A DNA stretch of 64,000 nucleotides from Bacteroidales bacterium (lineage in GTDB: Bacteria > Bacteroidota > Bacteroidia > Bacteroidales > WCHB1-69): the NCBI GenBank assembly GCA_017649855.1, contig JAGCGA010000012.1, positions 62,001 to 126,000 on the forward strand, written 5' to 3'. Below the pieces are notes generated by a model. The model made no database searches, had not been told where the DNA came from, and was given only the letters and a program-made list of their open reading frames with translations. The stretch's first letter is position 1. The number at the start of each line of letters is the position of its first letter. Below, in pieces: positions 41,009 to 50,276 of this stretch. Made by a program: the position numbers and the translations under genes.

Positions 41009-43438
41009 ATGAAAGAGATATCGTTGCTAGATGAGATAATGAACAGTGAGGCGAACTTCATCCCGCTGTTCTCTTTGGAAGATGAGAAGAAGATCAGAGA
41101 CGAGCAAGTGCCGGAGGATATAGCCATATTACCATTACGAAACACATTGCTTTTTCCGGGTATGGTGATCCCTATCAATGTGGGTCGCGCCAGATCCATA
41201 CGCTTGGCGCAGGAATATGCTCATAGAAACGAGCCCATCGGTGTCGTGGCGCAACGGACCAATGAAGTGGATGAGCCCACTCTTGGAGATCTGTACCGCG
41301 TCGGCACGCTGGCCCATATCCTTAAATATATCTCCATGCCTGATGGCGGCGTGACTATCATCGTGCAGGGCATCAAGCAGTTCAATGTGGAGTCCTTGAC
41401 ACAGACAGAGCCCTACTATCGCTGTCGCGTCACTCCCTTCGAATCCAACGATTTCGACCATAAATTGCTGGATGATAAGAATTTCCAGGCTTTAATATCG
41501 TCTATTAAGGATGTGGCTAACAAGATGGTGCATGTGAGTAACAACATGCCCCGTGAAGCCGCCTTTGCGTTAAAGAATATTGAGAGCCATGTTTTCCTGC
41601 TGAATTTCCTGGCGACCAACCTCTCCATTTCGCTGGATGAGAAACAAAAGTTGTTGGAAACCCCCGACATTCGGGTGCGTGCCTCACAGCTTCTTTCCTA
41701 TCTTCATCGTGACCTGCAGATGTTGGAGTTGAAGAACCAGATACAGGATAAGTCCAGAAGGGAGATGGATAAGCAACAGCGCGAGTACTTCCTGAACCAG
41801 CAGATCAAGACTATTCAGGAGGAGTTGGGCGGATCGCCAATGGAGAAGGACTACCAGTCGTTGGTGGAGCGTGCCAAGAAGAAAAAATGGGATGAGGAGA
41901 CATCGGCTTTGTTCTATAAGGAACTGGACAAGCTGCAGCGCACCAACGTGATGGCTCCAGACTATGCCATCCAGTTGAACTATCTGGAGCTTTTTGTGGA
42001 GCTTCCTTGGAATGAATACAGCAAGGATAATTTTGACTTGGTGAAGGCACGTAAGATTCTGGATAAGGACCACTACGGCTTATACAAGGTCAAAGACCGT
42101 ATCTTGGAACACTTGGCTGTTTTGTCGATGCGGAAGGATATGCGTGCGCCGATCCTCTGTCTTGTCGGACCTCCGGGTGTGGGTAAGACCTCCTTGGGCC
42201 GGTCCATTGCCAATGCCATCGGTCGTAAGTACGTCCGCATCTCCTTGGGTGGCTTGCGTGATGAATCCGAGATCCGCGGTCACCGTAAGACTTACATTGG
42301 TGCCATGCCGGGCCGGATCGTGCAGAATCTCCGGAAGGCTGGTTATGCCAACCCGGTGTTTGTGTTGGATGAGATTGACAAAGTGATTGGTGCGAATGTG
42401 CAGGGTGACCCCTCGGCTGCCCTCTTGGAGGTGATGGATCCCGAACAGAACAGCACCTTCTACGACAACTATCTGGAGACCTCCTTCGACTTGTCAAAGG
42501 TGCTCTTCATTGCAACTGCCAACTCTCTGAGCAACATACACCCAGCCTTGTTGGACCGTATGGAAATCATTGAACTCTCAGGCTATGTGGCAGAGGAAAA
42601 ACTTCAGATAGCCATGCATCACCTGATTCCCAAACAGCTGAAGGAACACGGCTTGAACAAACGTCAGTTGCAGATTCCAGCCAAAACGGTCCAAGAGATC
42701 ATCAATTCCTATACTCGTGAGGCCGGTGTGCGTAATCTGGAACGCAACATTGCGAAGGTGATCCGCAAGCATACCGTGGAGATAGTGAAGAAAACGCCTG
42801 ATTTGAAGAGGACCATTGACGTGTCAGATCTCAAGGAGTTACTGGGAGCTCCGGTTTTCCAATCCGACAAGAAGATCGAACATGCGGTCCCCGGAGTGGC
42901 CACTGGGCTTGCTTGGACTGCCGTGGGCGGCGAGATCCTCTTTGTGGAGGCGATCACCAGCCCGGGCAAGGAGGGAATGACGATGACAGGTCAGTTGGGA
43001 GATGTGATGAAAGAGTCGGCCACGATAGCCTACGAGTATCTGAAAGCCCATGCTGCGGAATATGCCATCGATGTCAAGACATTTGAGCAGAATAAAGTGC
43101 ATATTCATGTGCCCGAGGGTGCCACTCCCAAAGATGGCCCTTCCGCGGGTGTGACGATTTTGACGGCTCTGATATCCGCCTTCACGAAGAAGCTGGTGCG
43201 GAGCGATGTGGCTATGACGGGTGAGATTACCTTGCGGGGACAGATTCTCCCGGTGGGAGGTATCAAAGATAAGATCCTGGCGGCCAAGCGTCAACAGATA
43301 TTCCACATTGTCTTGCCTGAGGAAAACAAGAAAGATGTGGAAGAGATAGAGGATATCTATATCTCTGACATGCATTTTCACTATTTCTCATCGATGAAAG
43401 AGGCTGTTTCGTTTAATTTTAAAGGTCAATTCAACTAA
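41009..43438 (+). CDS. lon: ATP-dependent protease Lon (LonA)
   Basis: A cytoplasmic AAA+ protease for misfolded and regulatory proteins. 809 residues: N-terminal substrate domain (from about 35, [19 protein letters not shown] split), coiled helix region around 240-300, AAA+ module with Walker [12 protein letters not shown] and [11 protein letters not shown], and a C-terminal protease domain with catalytic Ser712 (KDGPSAG) and Lys755 (GGIKDK). Normal length. It starts 24 nt after the rpmE terminator; its probable promoter overlaps that terminator. The stop overlaps the start of meaB by one base (TAATG). Confidence 0.97.
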   Translation: MKEISLLDEIMNSEANFIPLFSLEDEKKIRDEQVPEDIAILPLRNTLLFPGMVIPINVGRARSIRLAQEYAHRNEPIGVVAQRTNEVDEPTLGDLYRVGTLAHILKYISMPDGGVTIIVQGIKQFNVESLTQTEPYYRCRVTPFESNDFDHKLLDDKNFQALISSIKDVANKMVHVSNNMPREAAFALKNIESHVFLLNFLATNLSISLDEKQKLLETPDIRVRASQLLSYLHRDLQMLELKNQIQDKSRREMDKQQREYFLNQQIKTIQEELGGSPMEKDYQSLVERAKKKKWDEETSALFYKELDKLQRTNVMAPDYAIQLNYLELFVELPWNEYSKDNFDLVKARKILDKDHYGLYKVKDRILEHLAVLSMRKDMRAPILCLVGPPGVGKTSLGRSIANAIGRKYVRISLGGLRDESEIRGHRKTYIGAMPGRIVQNLRKAGYANPVFVLDEIDKVIGANVQGDPSAALLEVMDPEQNSTFYDNYLETSFDLSKVLFIATANSLSNIHPALLDRMEIIELSGYVAEEKLQIAMHHLIPKQLKEHGLNKRQLQIPAKTVQEIINSYTREAGVRNLERNIAKVIRKHTVEIVKKTPDLKRTIDVSDLKELLGAPVFQSDKKIEHAVPGVATGLAWTAVGGEILFVEAITSPGKEGMTMTGQLGDVMKESATIAYEYLKAHAAEYAIDVKTFEQNKVHIHVPEGATPKDGPSAGVTILTALISAFTKKLVRSDVAMTGEITLRGQILPVGGIKDKILAAKRQQIFHIVLPEENKKDVEEIEDIYISDMHFHYFSSMKEAVSFNFKGQFN

Positions 43439-44532
43439 TGGATAATACGTTTAAGTCAGCATTGGAGGAGCGTCCGGGAGTAGACCAGCCGGTGTCTGTA
43501 AATCCTAATCTGGTCAGAAAGAAGCGGCAGGAGTTGTCGGTTGGCGACTATGTGGCGGGGATTGTGCGTGGCGATTGGATGGTGCTGAGTCGGGCTATCA
43601 CCATGATAGAGAGTTCCAAGCCGGAGCATCTGCATACGGCGCAGTTGATCATAGAACGTTGTCTGCCCCATTCCGGTCGTTCCTTGCGCATAGGCATTAC
43701 CGGCGTCCCGGGAGTGGGGAAGAGTACTTTTATCGAGGCTTTTGGGAATCTGCTCACCCAGGAAGGACACAAGGTCGCTGTGTTGGCCATTGACCCCAGC
43801 AGTGAACGTACTAAAGGCAGTATTCTAGGCGATAAAACCCGTATGGAGAGTCTGTCGGTCAACCCAAAAGCCTTCATCCGCCCTTCTCCGTCGGGTAGCA
43901 CTTTAGGGGGTGTGGCTCGGAAAACCCGAGAATCCATTATCCTCTGCGAGGCGGCTGGCTATGATGTTATCATCGTGGAGACCGTTGGCGTGGGACAGTC
44001 CGAGACAGCTGTTAAGTCTATGGTGGACTTTTTTCTGCTTCTCATGTTGGCCGGGGCGGGGGATGAACTGCAGGGCATTAAAAGAGGCATTATGGAGATG
44101 GCTGATGCGCTGATCATCAACAAGGCCGATGGCGACAACAAACAGAAGGCTTTCCAAGCCCAATCCCAGTACCGGGCGGCCTTGAAGCTATTTCCTCAGA
44201 CGGATAGCCAATGGACTGTGCCAGTGGAGGTATGTTCCGCCCTGGAGAACTTCGCCATCGACAAGGTCTGGGAGATGATCCGGCAGTACGAAGATCATAC
44301 GAAAGCCAATGGTTACTTTGAGAAAAACAGATCTGAACAGTTGGTGAATATCTTCCATAATTGGATTCAGTTTACCCTGCAGCATAATTTTTACAATCAG
44401 CCTCAGACAGAAGAGGAGATTGAACGCCTTTTGCCTATGATTCGCAACAAGGTGATTTCTCCGTATATGGCGGCTACCCGTTTGATTGAACAGGTGAGTC
44501 CTATCAAGGCTGAAGAATGTCATCTGAAATAG
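43438..44532 (+). CDS. meaB: Methylmalonyl-CoA mutase-associated GTPase MeaB
   Basis: A G3E-family GTPase that loads and protects adenosylcobalamin in methylmalonyl-CoA mutase, implying a propionate/succinate B12 pathway in this organism. 364 residues: Walker A GITGVPGVGKSTFIEAF, VLAIDPSSERTKGSILGDKTRM (split), RPSPSGSTLGGVARKT, ETVGVGQSE and the guanine motif NKADG. No mutase subunits are in the window. Coupled to lon by a 1-bp overlap; its last 29 bp overlap the convergent amidase gene. Confidence 0.95.
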   Translation: MDNTFKSALEERPGVDQPVSVNPNLVRKKRQELSVGDYVAGIVRGDWMVLSRAITMIESSKPEHLHTAQLIIERCLPHSGRSLRIGITGVPGVGKSTFIEAFGNLLTQEGHKVAVLAIDPSSERTKGSILGDKTRMESLSVNPKAFIRPSPSGSTLGGVARKTRESIILCEAAGYDVIIVETVGVGQSETAVKSMVDFFLLLMLAGAGDELQGIKRGIMEMADALIINKADGDNKQKAFQAQSQYRAALKLFPQTDSQWTVPVEVCSALENFAIDKVWEMIRQYEDHTKANGYFEKNRSEQLVNIFHNWIQFTLQHNFYNQPQTEEEIERLLPMIRNKVISPYMAATRLIEQVSPIKAEECHLK

Positions 44533-47323
44533 CACATCCAGATATGTTCCCGGCATGGTCTCGACTTTTTACGATGACCTTGCAAGATGTACTTTGCCAA
44601 GGCACTTGGGTGCCTGGCGCGGTCTGCGTCAGGGTGGTGGTGTGCCAAATGTCTTTCTGACAGGTGCTTAGTCTGCTGATGACATATAGTGTGTACTGGT
44701 AGTCGGCCAATCCGGACTCCTGATCCACTACGTCCTCCCAACAAAAGCTGATGGGGATGCCATCCACTCGACTGTTGTTAGAATACACTTTCCATCCCAT
44801 GATGCGGAGGGGCACAGGGGGCGGGGTGTAGTCAACTTTTACTAGGCATTCAGCTAATTCAGAAAAATGCAGTGTGCTGTCCAGCACCAAGGACTTCACC
44901 TTGCAGCGTGCCTCGCCAAGGTGCGCCTGCGTGCGTAAGATGCAGGTGTCGGAAGGGCCTACCGAGATTCCGGTGGTTTCCTCCCTCCCTGCATATACGC
45001 GCAAGTTGTCCAAGGTGATGGGCGTCTCGCATTCGAAGCCTATCGCGACCTCAGAATGGTCTGTTCCGCAAGTGTCGGCCGCAAGATCCCATACCAGACT
45101 GTTGTGACGGAACAGTAATATCCGGTTTTGTTCCCTGTCCCAAAGAATACGATACAGATAGCTTGTGTTGTCGGAATAATAGAGCGGTCTCCCGCTGTCA
45201 ATCAAAGAAGCGACACCGCCGTAAATCTTATAGAGCGATGCGGAGTGATGCATCTTGTCGAACCTGATTTCATATCCGTGTTTTGGCTTCAGTGCGCTGT
45301 CGTATTGCATGTGAAAGAAGAAAGAACAACGGTCTCCTGTATTCATGTTTAGGTGGAAGTCATAAAGAAAATAGGGTGAAGAGCTGTCGTGGTGTCTTGC
45401 CCAGATTCTTCGCTTGTCTCCTTGCTGGGAGGTGCAAGTGAGTTTGTGGTTGACAATGTGCCATTGGCTGTCGTGTTGCCAAATGTCGGGGTCCAGAGCA
45501 TTGTCAAAGTTGTCGCAGAGGAAGCCGTGGTGAGGATTGCTTTGCCATCCGAAGGTGTCTTGTTCCATGACCTGCCACAGTCGGTAGAGAATACCGGAGT
45601 CATCTGTGTCTTCAAAGGCTAGAGTGAAATTGCCGGTTATCCAAGTTGTATCGTTGTGAAGAATGTGGGTGACGGGTGCGGAAGTGTCGGCTGTGCTAGG
45701 CGTTGTTGACGAGGTGGGAAAACATTCCCATGTTGCCTGCCATCCGGACAGGTTGGTGGCGCAGTCGGACCGGAACTCTGCCAGTAGTGCGTCTCCCGTG
45801 CTGACTATCCGTCCAGGAGAGGTGGTGTTCCATCGTCCCAATCGTGGGGCTTGAGTGTTGTCTCCACCATAGAGCCACAAGAAGTCGTAGTTGGGCTCGA
45901 GTTCAAAAAGGGTGAAGTTTAGCGCTATGCTGTCTGCACCTGTATGTCGGATCAGAAAGTACCGATGCTCTGTCGACTGGTAGCTGCTACCGGGCCCACC
46001 TGAGTCATAAAAACTGCCCGTGGTGGAGGTGTCGGTGACGATGGGTGTCTGAATGTTCAATAGATGGTAATAACGATTCCAATCCCAGAAAGGACCAGGG
46101 TCGGTGTGTGTCTGGCTGGGATAGTGCTGGTGCCCCCGGATCTGGGTGCAGGCATTGGAGCCTCCTAGATTGTGCACGCCAAGGTTTAGGATGGTCCCAT
46201 CATCCAAGGTGTCCCGATAAAAGGTTCGTCGGGTGTCGATGGAGGGACGCCGAAGGCAGATGTTGCGGACCAGCTTGGCGGAAGCCTGGTACATGGTGTC
46301 TGTGAAGAAGCTGGCAATATTCCCGTAAGCCTCGTGCTCCACCCCGATGGTGTAGCCGTTGGCAACACCCACATGCCAAGCCTTGTCCTGCTCTCGTACC
46401 ATTTGGGCTATCTGGCCATCGGATGACCGGATAACATAATGCGCTGAGGCATTGGCACTGCAGTTTTGAAACCATGCTAATGTGCCAGCGTAGGTTCCTT
46501 GTGTATAATGGATGGTCACTCCTGTGATGGCCACTCCATTTCTGCCGGAGGTGTAATTGCACGAGGCAGCGGGAAACCATGTGGCTCCGTTGTAATCCAC
46601 ATTCGCATGAGTGCCTTTCCCAAAGTCTGGCAGTTGAATGCGGTCTTGGCGGAGTCGCTCCCAGTCTTCACCAAAGAGTCTTCCGAAGTCTACTTTCCAA
46701 TGATGATGCGTGAAAGCCACCATGGCAGTGTCAGAGAGAAAGCGGTAGGTCTCATAAAGGGAGCTGTTCATGGGGTAGTTTTGACTCCACGAATCCGGGT
46801 TTGGATCATAGGGTAGTTCTGAGAGCTCTATGAGGATGGTTTTATAGTCCTCTATGCGGTTGCTGTAGCAAGAATCTCTTTTTTGCAGCGTTGCAAAAGC
46901 TTCCGCATAGGCCAAGACGGCGATTCGGGGACTCCGTAAAATTTCTGTTGCCGGATAGGAGGATAGCTCCTCAACGCGAGACAGGCTCTCTCGGAAGACT
47001 CCTTTCCCATCTGCTGTCAGCCCCATGACGGTGTGATTCTGAGGGATGGTATGCCCGTCCCCATCTTCATATTCGGGCTCCAAGAGCGAAAATCTCCGGT
47101 ATTGAAAGGATATGGCTTCCAGCACTCCCCTCGGCAGGTCTGGATGAAGCCGATAGGCTTCCTCAAAGAAAGGTTCTACTTTCTGATAGTCCTCCCATAA
47201 GGAGGCCTCTACCATGGTGTTTCCTGACTTCTTCTCTTGGGCTATGATATCTGTCAGGCCGCCTGGCGTGATGAGTAGTGTCAGAAAGAGCAGTTTAGTC
47301 GAGATTGCAGGAGCGTTTTTCAT
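44504..47323 (-). CDS. Secreted modular N-acetylmuramoyl-L-alanine amidase
   Basis: A 939-residue exported enzyme. Order: signal peptide (1-29); a helical domain (about 36-165) resembling the lysozyme-like leader of other secreted amidases; an Amidase_2/AmpD-like domain (about 255-420) with His272 (TIHYTQ), Glu329 (GVEHEA), His398 (GHQH) and Asp408 (TDPG), spaced as the zinc site and catalytic Glu of AmpD; a CUB-like domain (about 432-535); a concanavalin/LamG-like region (about 600-790); and a C-terminal beta-sandwich without an evident T9SS sorting domain. It should cleave the MurNAc-L-Ala bond outside the cell or in the periplasm. Own -7 box at 47351-47359. Confidence 0.88.
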   Translation of the reverse strand: MKNAPAISTKLLFLTLLITPGGLTDIIAQEKKSGNTMVEASLWEDYQKVEPFFEEAYRLHPDLPRGVLEAISFQYRRFSLLEPEYEDGDGHTIPQNHTVMGLTADGKGVFRESLSRVEELSSYPATEILRSPRIAVLAYAEAFATLQKRDSCYSNRIEDYKTILIELSELPYDPNPDSWSQNYPMNSSLYETYRFLSDTAMVAFTHHHWKVDFGRLFGEDWERLRQDRIQLPDFGKGTHANVDYNGATWFPAASCNYTSGRNGVAITGVTIHYTQGTYAGTLAWFQNCSANASAHYVIRSSDGQIAQMVREQDKAWHVGVANGYTIGVEHEAYGNIASFFTDTMYQASAKLVRNICLRRPSIDTRRTFYRDTLDDGTILNLGVHNLGGSNACTQIRGHQHYPSQTHTDPGPFWDWNRYYHLLNIQTPIVTDTSTTGSFYDSGGPGSSYQSTEHRYFLIRHTGADSIALNFTLFELEPNYDFLWLYGGDNTQAPRLGRWNTTSPGRIVSTGDALLAEFRSDCATNLSGWQATWECFPTSSTTPSTADTSAPVTHILHNDTTWITGNFTLAFEDTDDSGILYRLWQVMEQDTFGWQSNPHHGFLCDNFDNALDPDIWQHDSQWHIVNHKLTCTSQQGDKRRIWARHHDSSSPYFLYDFHLNMNTGDRCSFFFHMQYDSALKPKHGYEIRFDKMHHSASLYKIYGGVASLIDSGRPLYYSDNTSYLYRILWDREQNRILLFRHNSLVWDLAADTCGTDHSEVAIGFECETPITLDNLRVYAGREETTGISVGPSDTCILRTQAHLGEARCKVKSLVLDSTLHFSELAECLVKVDYTPPPVPLRIMGWKVYSNNSRVDGIPISFCWEDVVDQESGLADYQYTLYVISRLSTCQKDIWHTTTLTQTAPGTQVPWQSTSCKVIVKSRDHAGNISGCAISDDILQP

Positions 47324-47350
47324 AGTAGTCAGAGTTCGTTCTTCTTAGGG

Positions 47351-47359
47351 GCAAATATA
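47351..47359 (-). promoter_or_regulatory. -7 box for the amidase
   Basis: Minus-strand TATATTTGC, 28 nt before ATG 47323. The gap from here to the udk promoter is AT-rich with nothing else recognised. Confidence 0.6.
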
Positions 47360-47558
47360 TAATGAAATATAGCGCTTGTCAATACTTGTTGAAAAATATT
47401 TTATTTTTAGTTAAGTATATATTAATCAATGTGTATATTTGACAAAATTAAGGATTGATTGTTAAACATATGGCATGGAAAAGGGCCGAAGGGCGTGTGA
47501 GTGGATGAATTTTGGAAATAATTCCGCAAGAAAGGGCGGGTTTAGTTGTTTTTTTATG

Positions 47559-47567
47559 TAAGTTTGC
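47559..47567 (+). promoter_or_regulatory. -7 box for udk
   Basis: TAAGTTTGC, 19 nt before ATG 47587. Confidence 0.65.
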
Positions 47568-47586
47568 GCCATCAAAAATCATCCGT

Positions 47587-48207
47587 ATGTTAGTAGTAGG
47601 TATAGCAGGAGGTTCCGGATCTGGAAAGACCTCCATCGTGAATAAAATCATAGAAAAGTTCCCGCAAGATTGCGTCAGTGTTCTTTCGCAAGACTCTTAT
47701 TATAAGGATAATGGAAGTCTTACCCAGGAAGAAAAGGAAAATTTCAACTTTGACCATCCCTCAGCCATTGAGTTTTCGTTGTTAAACAACCATATTCAGG
47801 CTTTGAAGGCTGGTCATACGATACAGATGCCTACTTACTCATACGTTACATGTGCGCGTGGGGAGGAGACTATCCCGGTAAAGCCGAGCAGCGTATTGAT
47901 TGTGGAAGGTATTTTGATATTCACCAATCAGGCCCTATGTGAATTGTTGGATTTGAAGGTTTTTGTGGATACGGATGCTGACGAGCGTTTGATTCGCATC
48001 ATCCAGCGTGATGTGCAACAACGCGGCCGTGGGTTGGACAAATCCATCCGGCATTACAAACATTTCGTAAAGCCAATGCACGAATTGTTCATTGAGCCTA
48101 CCAAGCGTCATGCAGACATCATCATTCCGATTGGTGGTGAAAATGAGAAAGGTATTGACATCCTGACGACCAAGATTCAGCATGTCATTGAGAAAAGCAT
48201 GCGCTAA
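47587..48207 (+). CDS. udk: Uridine kinase
   Basis: Phosphorylates uridine and cytidine in pyrimidine salvage. 206 residues: P-loop GIAGGSGSGKTSIV, VLSQDSYYKDNGSLT, FNFDHPSAIEF, MPTYSYVTCAR, SVLIVEGILIFT and RDVQQRGRGLDKSIRHY (catalytic lid). The longer frame from 47512 is rejected because the promoter at 47559-47567 lies within it. Its stop directly abuts the stop of the convergent gene at 48208 with no bases between. Confidence 0.95.
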   Translation: MLVVGIAGGSGSGKTSIVNKIIEKFPQDCVSVLSQDSYYKDNGSLTQEEKENFNFDHPSAIEFSLLNNHIQALKAGHTIQMPTYSYVTCARGEETIPVKPSSVLIVEGILIFTNQALCELLDLKVFVDTDADERLIRIIQRDVQQRGRGLDKSIRHYKHFVKPMHELFIEPTKRHADIIIPIGGENEKGIDILTTKIQHVIEKSMR

Positions 48208-49485
48208 TCACGTTTTTTGTTCCTGCTTTTTGGCGGCAGGGAATAGTACATTGTTGAGAATCAGACGATAACCCGCCGAATTGGGAAAGAGATCCAAGTT
48301 GGTGGGCGGGTCGTTAATGAGGTGCTGATAGTCTTCGGGGTCATGGCCGGAGTAGAAGGTCCAGGTTCCTTGGCCGAATTCTCCATGGATATAGCGAGCT
48401 TCGTTAAAGATTTGGGTCTCGCCCATGATGGTGACGGTGGGCTTGATCAGATCTTTTCTGAATGCGGTGGTTTGGCCCATGAAGCCAGGGATGACGTTCA
48501 TGTGGTTTTGGCACAGCATGGTAGGGACGGGATCCCATTTGGCGGAGAATTCAAAGAGCGTGAAGAAATCGTTGGATTTATTGGTCAGATGGGTGGTGGG
48601 ATCAACGTCGATATCGGATACTTCATATTCGTATGGGTTGGTGACAATCTGGAAGTCGGTGAAAGCAAAGCAGTTGTCATAGTCGAGTTTGCTTTGCGCC
48701 TGGGGATCCATAGGGTCACCATCGAACATGACATCGCAGATGTCCACTCCTTCAGCTGCGAGGGCGATATCATAGCTGTCGGGACCGGAGCACATGGCGA
48801 AAAGATAACCGCCGCCCGCCACGAAATCGCGGATTCCCTTGGCCACGGCCAACTTCATTTGGGAAACTTTGGCAAACCCCAGCTGGGCAGCCCGGCTCTC
48901 GTTTTCTTGTACATCCTCAATGTACCATTGTGCGCTGCGGTAGTGTGCCCAGAATTTGCCATATTGCCCAGTGAAGTCTTCGTGGTGGAGGTGCAGCCAG
49001 TCGTATTTGGGCAGCTCACCATGGATGACCTCTTCGTCATATATCACAGTGTAAGGAATTTCGGCATAGGTGAGCACTAATGTCACGGCATCATCCCATG
49101 GCAGTTTGTTCTTGGGAGAGTAAACGGCAATCTTGGGCTCTTTGGTCAGCCTGATCTCGTTCATGTTGTTCTCAACGGCGGCAATCTCGTTCAGAATCTG
49201 TTGGGCGGCCAGGTCGGCAATGACTTGGTAGGAGACGCCCCGCACCACACATTCGTTTTCCACATCGCTATTGTAGGAGCACATGAAACTGCCTCCCCGA
49301 TAGTTCAGCAGCCAGCTCATATCAATCTGATGGGCCACAGCATAGTAGGCAATGCCGTATGCCTTCAGGTGATTGCTCTGCTCCATGTCCATGGGAATGA
49401 AGAGATAGGACGCCCGTGCGCAAAAGAGGCTTTGTGTCAAGATAATGACTAATATGAGATTTTTTTTGAAGTTCATCATTTTCAT
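48208..49485 (-). CDS. Exported protein of the Bacteroidetes 'asparagine synthetase B' family
   Basis: A 425-residue protein with a signal peptide (about 1-25, ending near ARASY). It closely follows a Bacteroidetes family usually annotated asparagine synthetase B: FIPMDMEQSNHLKAYGIAYY, NYRGGSFMCSY, AVYSPKNKLPWDDAVTLVL, LHLHHEDFTGQYGKF, FAMCSGPDSYDIALAAEGVD (Cys232) and YIHGEFGQGTWTFYSGHDPED (split). Nothing resembles true AsnB: no N-terminal Cys2 glutaminase and no SGGxDS pyrophosphatase loop, and it is exported. The GxGGG...CSG core and His-rich end look more like a ThuA/GATase-type fold. It overlaps the upstream exported gene by 4 bp. Confidence 0.8.
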   Translation of the reverse strand: MKMMNFKKNLILVIILTQSLFCARASYLFIPMDMEQSNHLKAYGIAYYAVAHQIDMSWLLNYRGGSFMCSYNSDVENECVVRGVSYQVIADLAAQQILNEIAAVENNMNEIRLTKEPKIAVYSPKNKLPWDDAVTLVLTYAEIPYTVIYDEEVIHGELPKYDWLHLHHEDFTGQYGKFWAHYRSAQWYIEDVQENESRAAQLGFAKVSQMKLAVAKGIRDFVAGGGYLFAMCSGPDSYDIALAAEGVDICDVMFDGDPMDPQAQSKLDYDNCFAFTDFQIVTNPYEYEVSDIDVDPTTHLTNKSNDFFTLFEFSAKWDPVPTMLCQNHMNVIPGFMGQTTAFRKDLIKPTVTIMGETQIFNEARYIHGEFGQGTWTFYSGHDPEDYQHLINDPPTNLDLFPNSAGYRLILNNVLFPAAKKQEQKT

Positions 49486-50270
49486 CTTCTGATCGATAAT
49501 TTGTCAATTGATCCGTTTGAACTAAGTAAATACCAATTGCTCAATACTTTGGAGAAGGCTATGAGGCCGCCATGCCAAACAATTATACTGGGAGACCAAA
49601 GGGTGTTCAGGTCGTTGCTATAGATACTGTCATCTTTCAAATAGTATAATATGTTGTTCTGAAGTTGCAGATATTGAATACCTTGGACGGGAATCCATTT
49701 CTGGAAAGAGGCGAAGCGATCGTAGATGGCAATGCCGGCAGCCGAATCCGACAGGAGCAGTTGCTCAAAGTTATGGTCGGCCACCATGAATTGGGGGTGA
49801 AACTCCATGTCGAATTGGCAGTTGACCACCTCAACCTGGCTCATATCCAGGTCTATCAGGATGATTTGTTGGTTCGTCTCATTGTAGCAAGCCAGTCTGT
49901 TGATGCCGAACATGGCGGGCAGGATAGGAGTTTGGATTTGGAAGTCAATGAGATGGATTGGATTCCCGATGGGGGCCAGTTTGTTGTTAAGGAGCACGAT
50001 AGTGTTGGACTCTTCGTGGTACACCATGATTTTGGTTGGGATGGAGGCGTCCACTTTGGAGATAAAGCCCAAAGAAGGGTTGGTGTAATAATAGAGCAGT
50101 TTACCATCCGCATCATACAGGTCAAGCCGGTTGTTTTTCCAGCCGTAGACATGCTCTTGAATATCTGTGGTGATATGGTCGTAGGATTGGGATATAAAAG
50201 GTCGCCCTTGCGCCAAGGCGTTAAGGGCGACTATAAAGGAAAAGAATATGCAGAGGATACGATGCGGCAT
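49482..50270 (-). CDS. Exported protein of unknown function
   Basis: A 262-residue protein with a signal peptide (MPHRILCIFFSFIVALNALAQ). The mature chain is beta-rich with repeated short strands and turn motifs (LYDADGKLLYYYTN, IVLLNNKLAPIGNPI, IILIDLDMSQVEVVN, LLLSDSAAGIAIYDRF, NILYYLKDDSIYSND), suggesting a small beta-propeller. I do not recognise the family. It sits between the FadL-like barrel (6 bp) and the ThuA-like gene (4-bp overlap), so the three exported proteins likely act together. Confidence 0.7.
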   Translation of the reverse strand: MPHRILCIFFSFIVALNALAQGRPFISQSYDHITTDIQEHVYGWKNNRLDLYDADGKLLYYYTNPSLGFISKVDASIPTKIMVYHEESNTIVLLNNKLAPIGNPIHLIDFQIQTPILPAMFGINRLACYNETNQQIILIDLDMSQVEVVNCQFDMEFHPQFMVADHNFEQLLLSDSAAGIAIYDRFASFQKWIPVQGIQYLQLQNNILYYLKDDSIYSNDLNTLWSPSIIVWHGGLIAFSKVLSNWYLLSSNGSIDKLSIRR

Positions 50271-50276
50271 CGCGGG

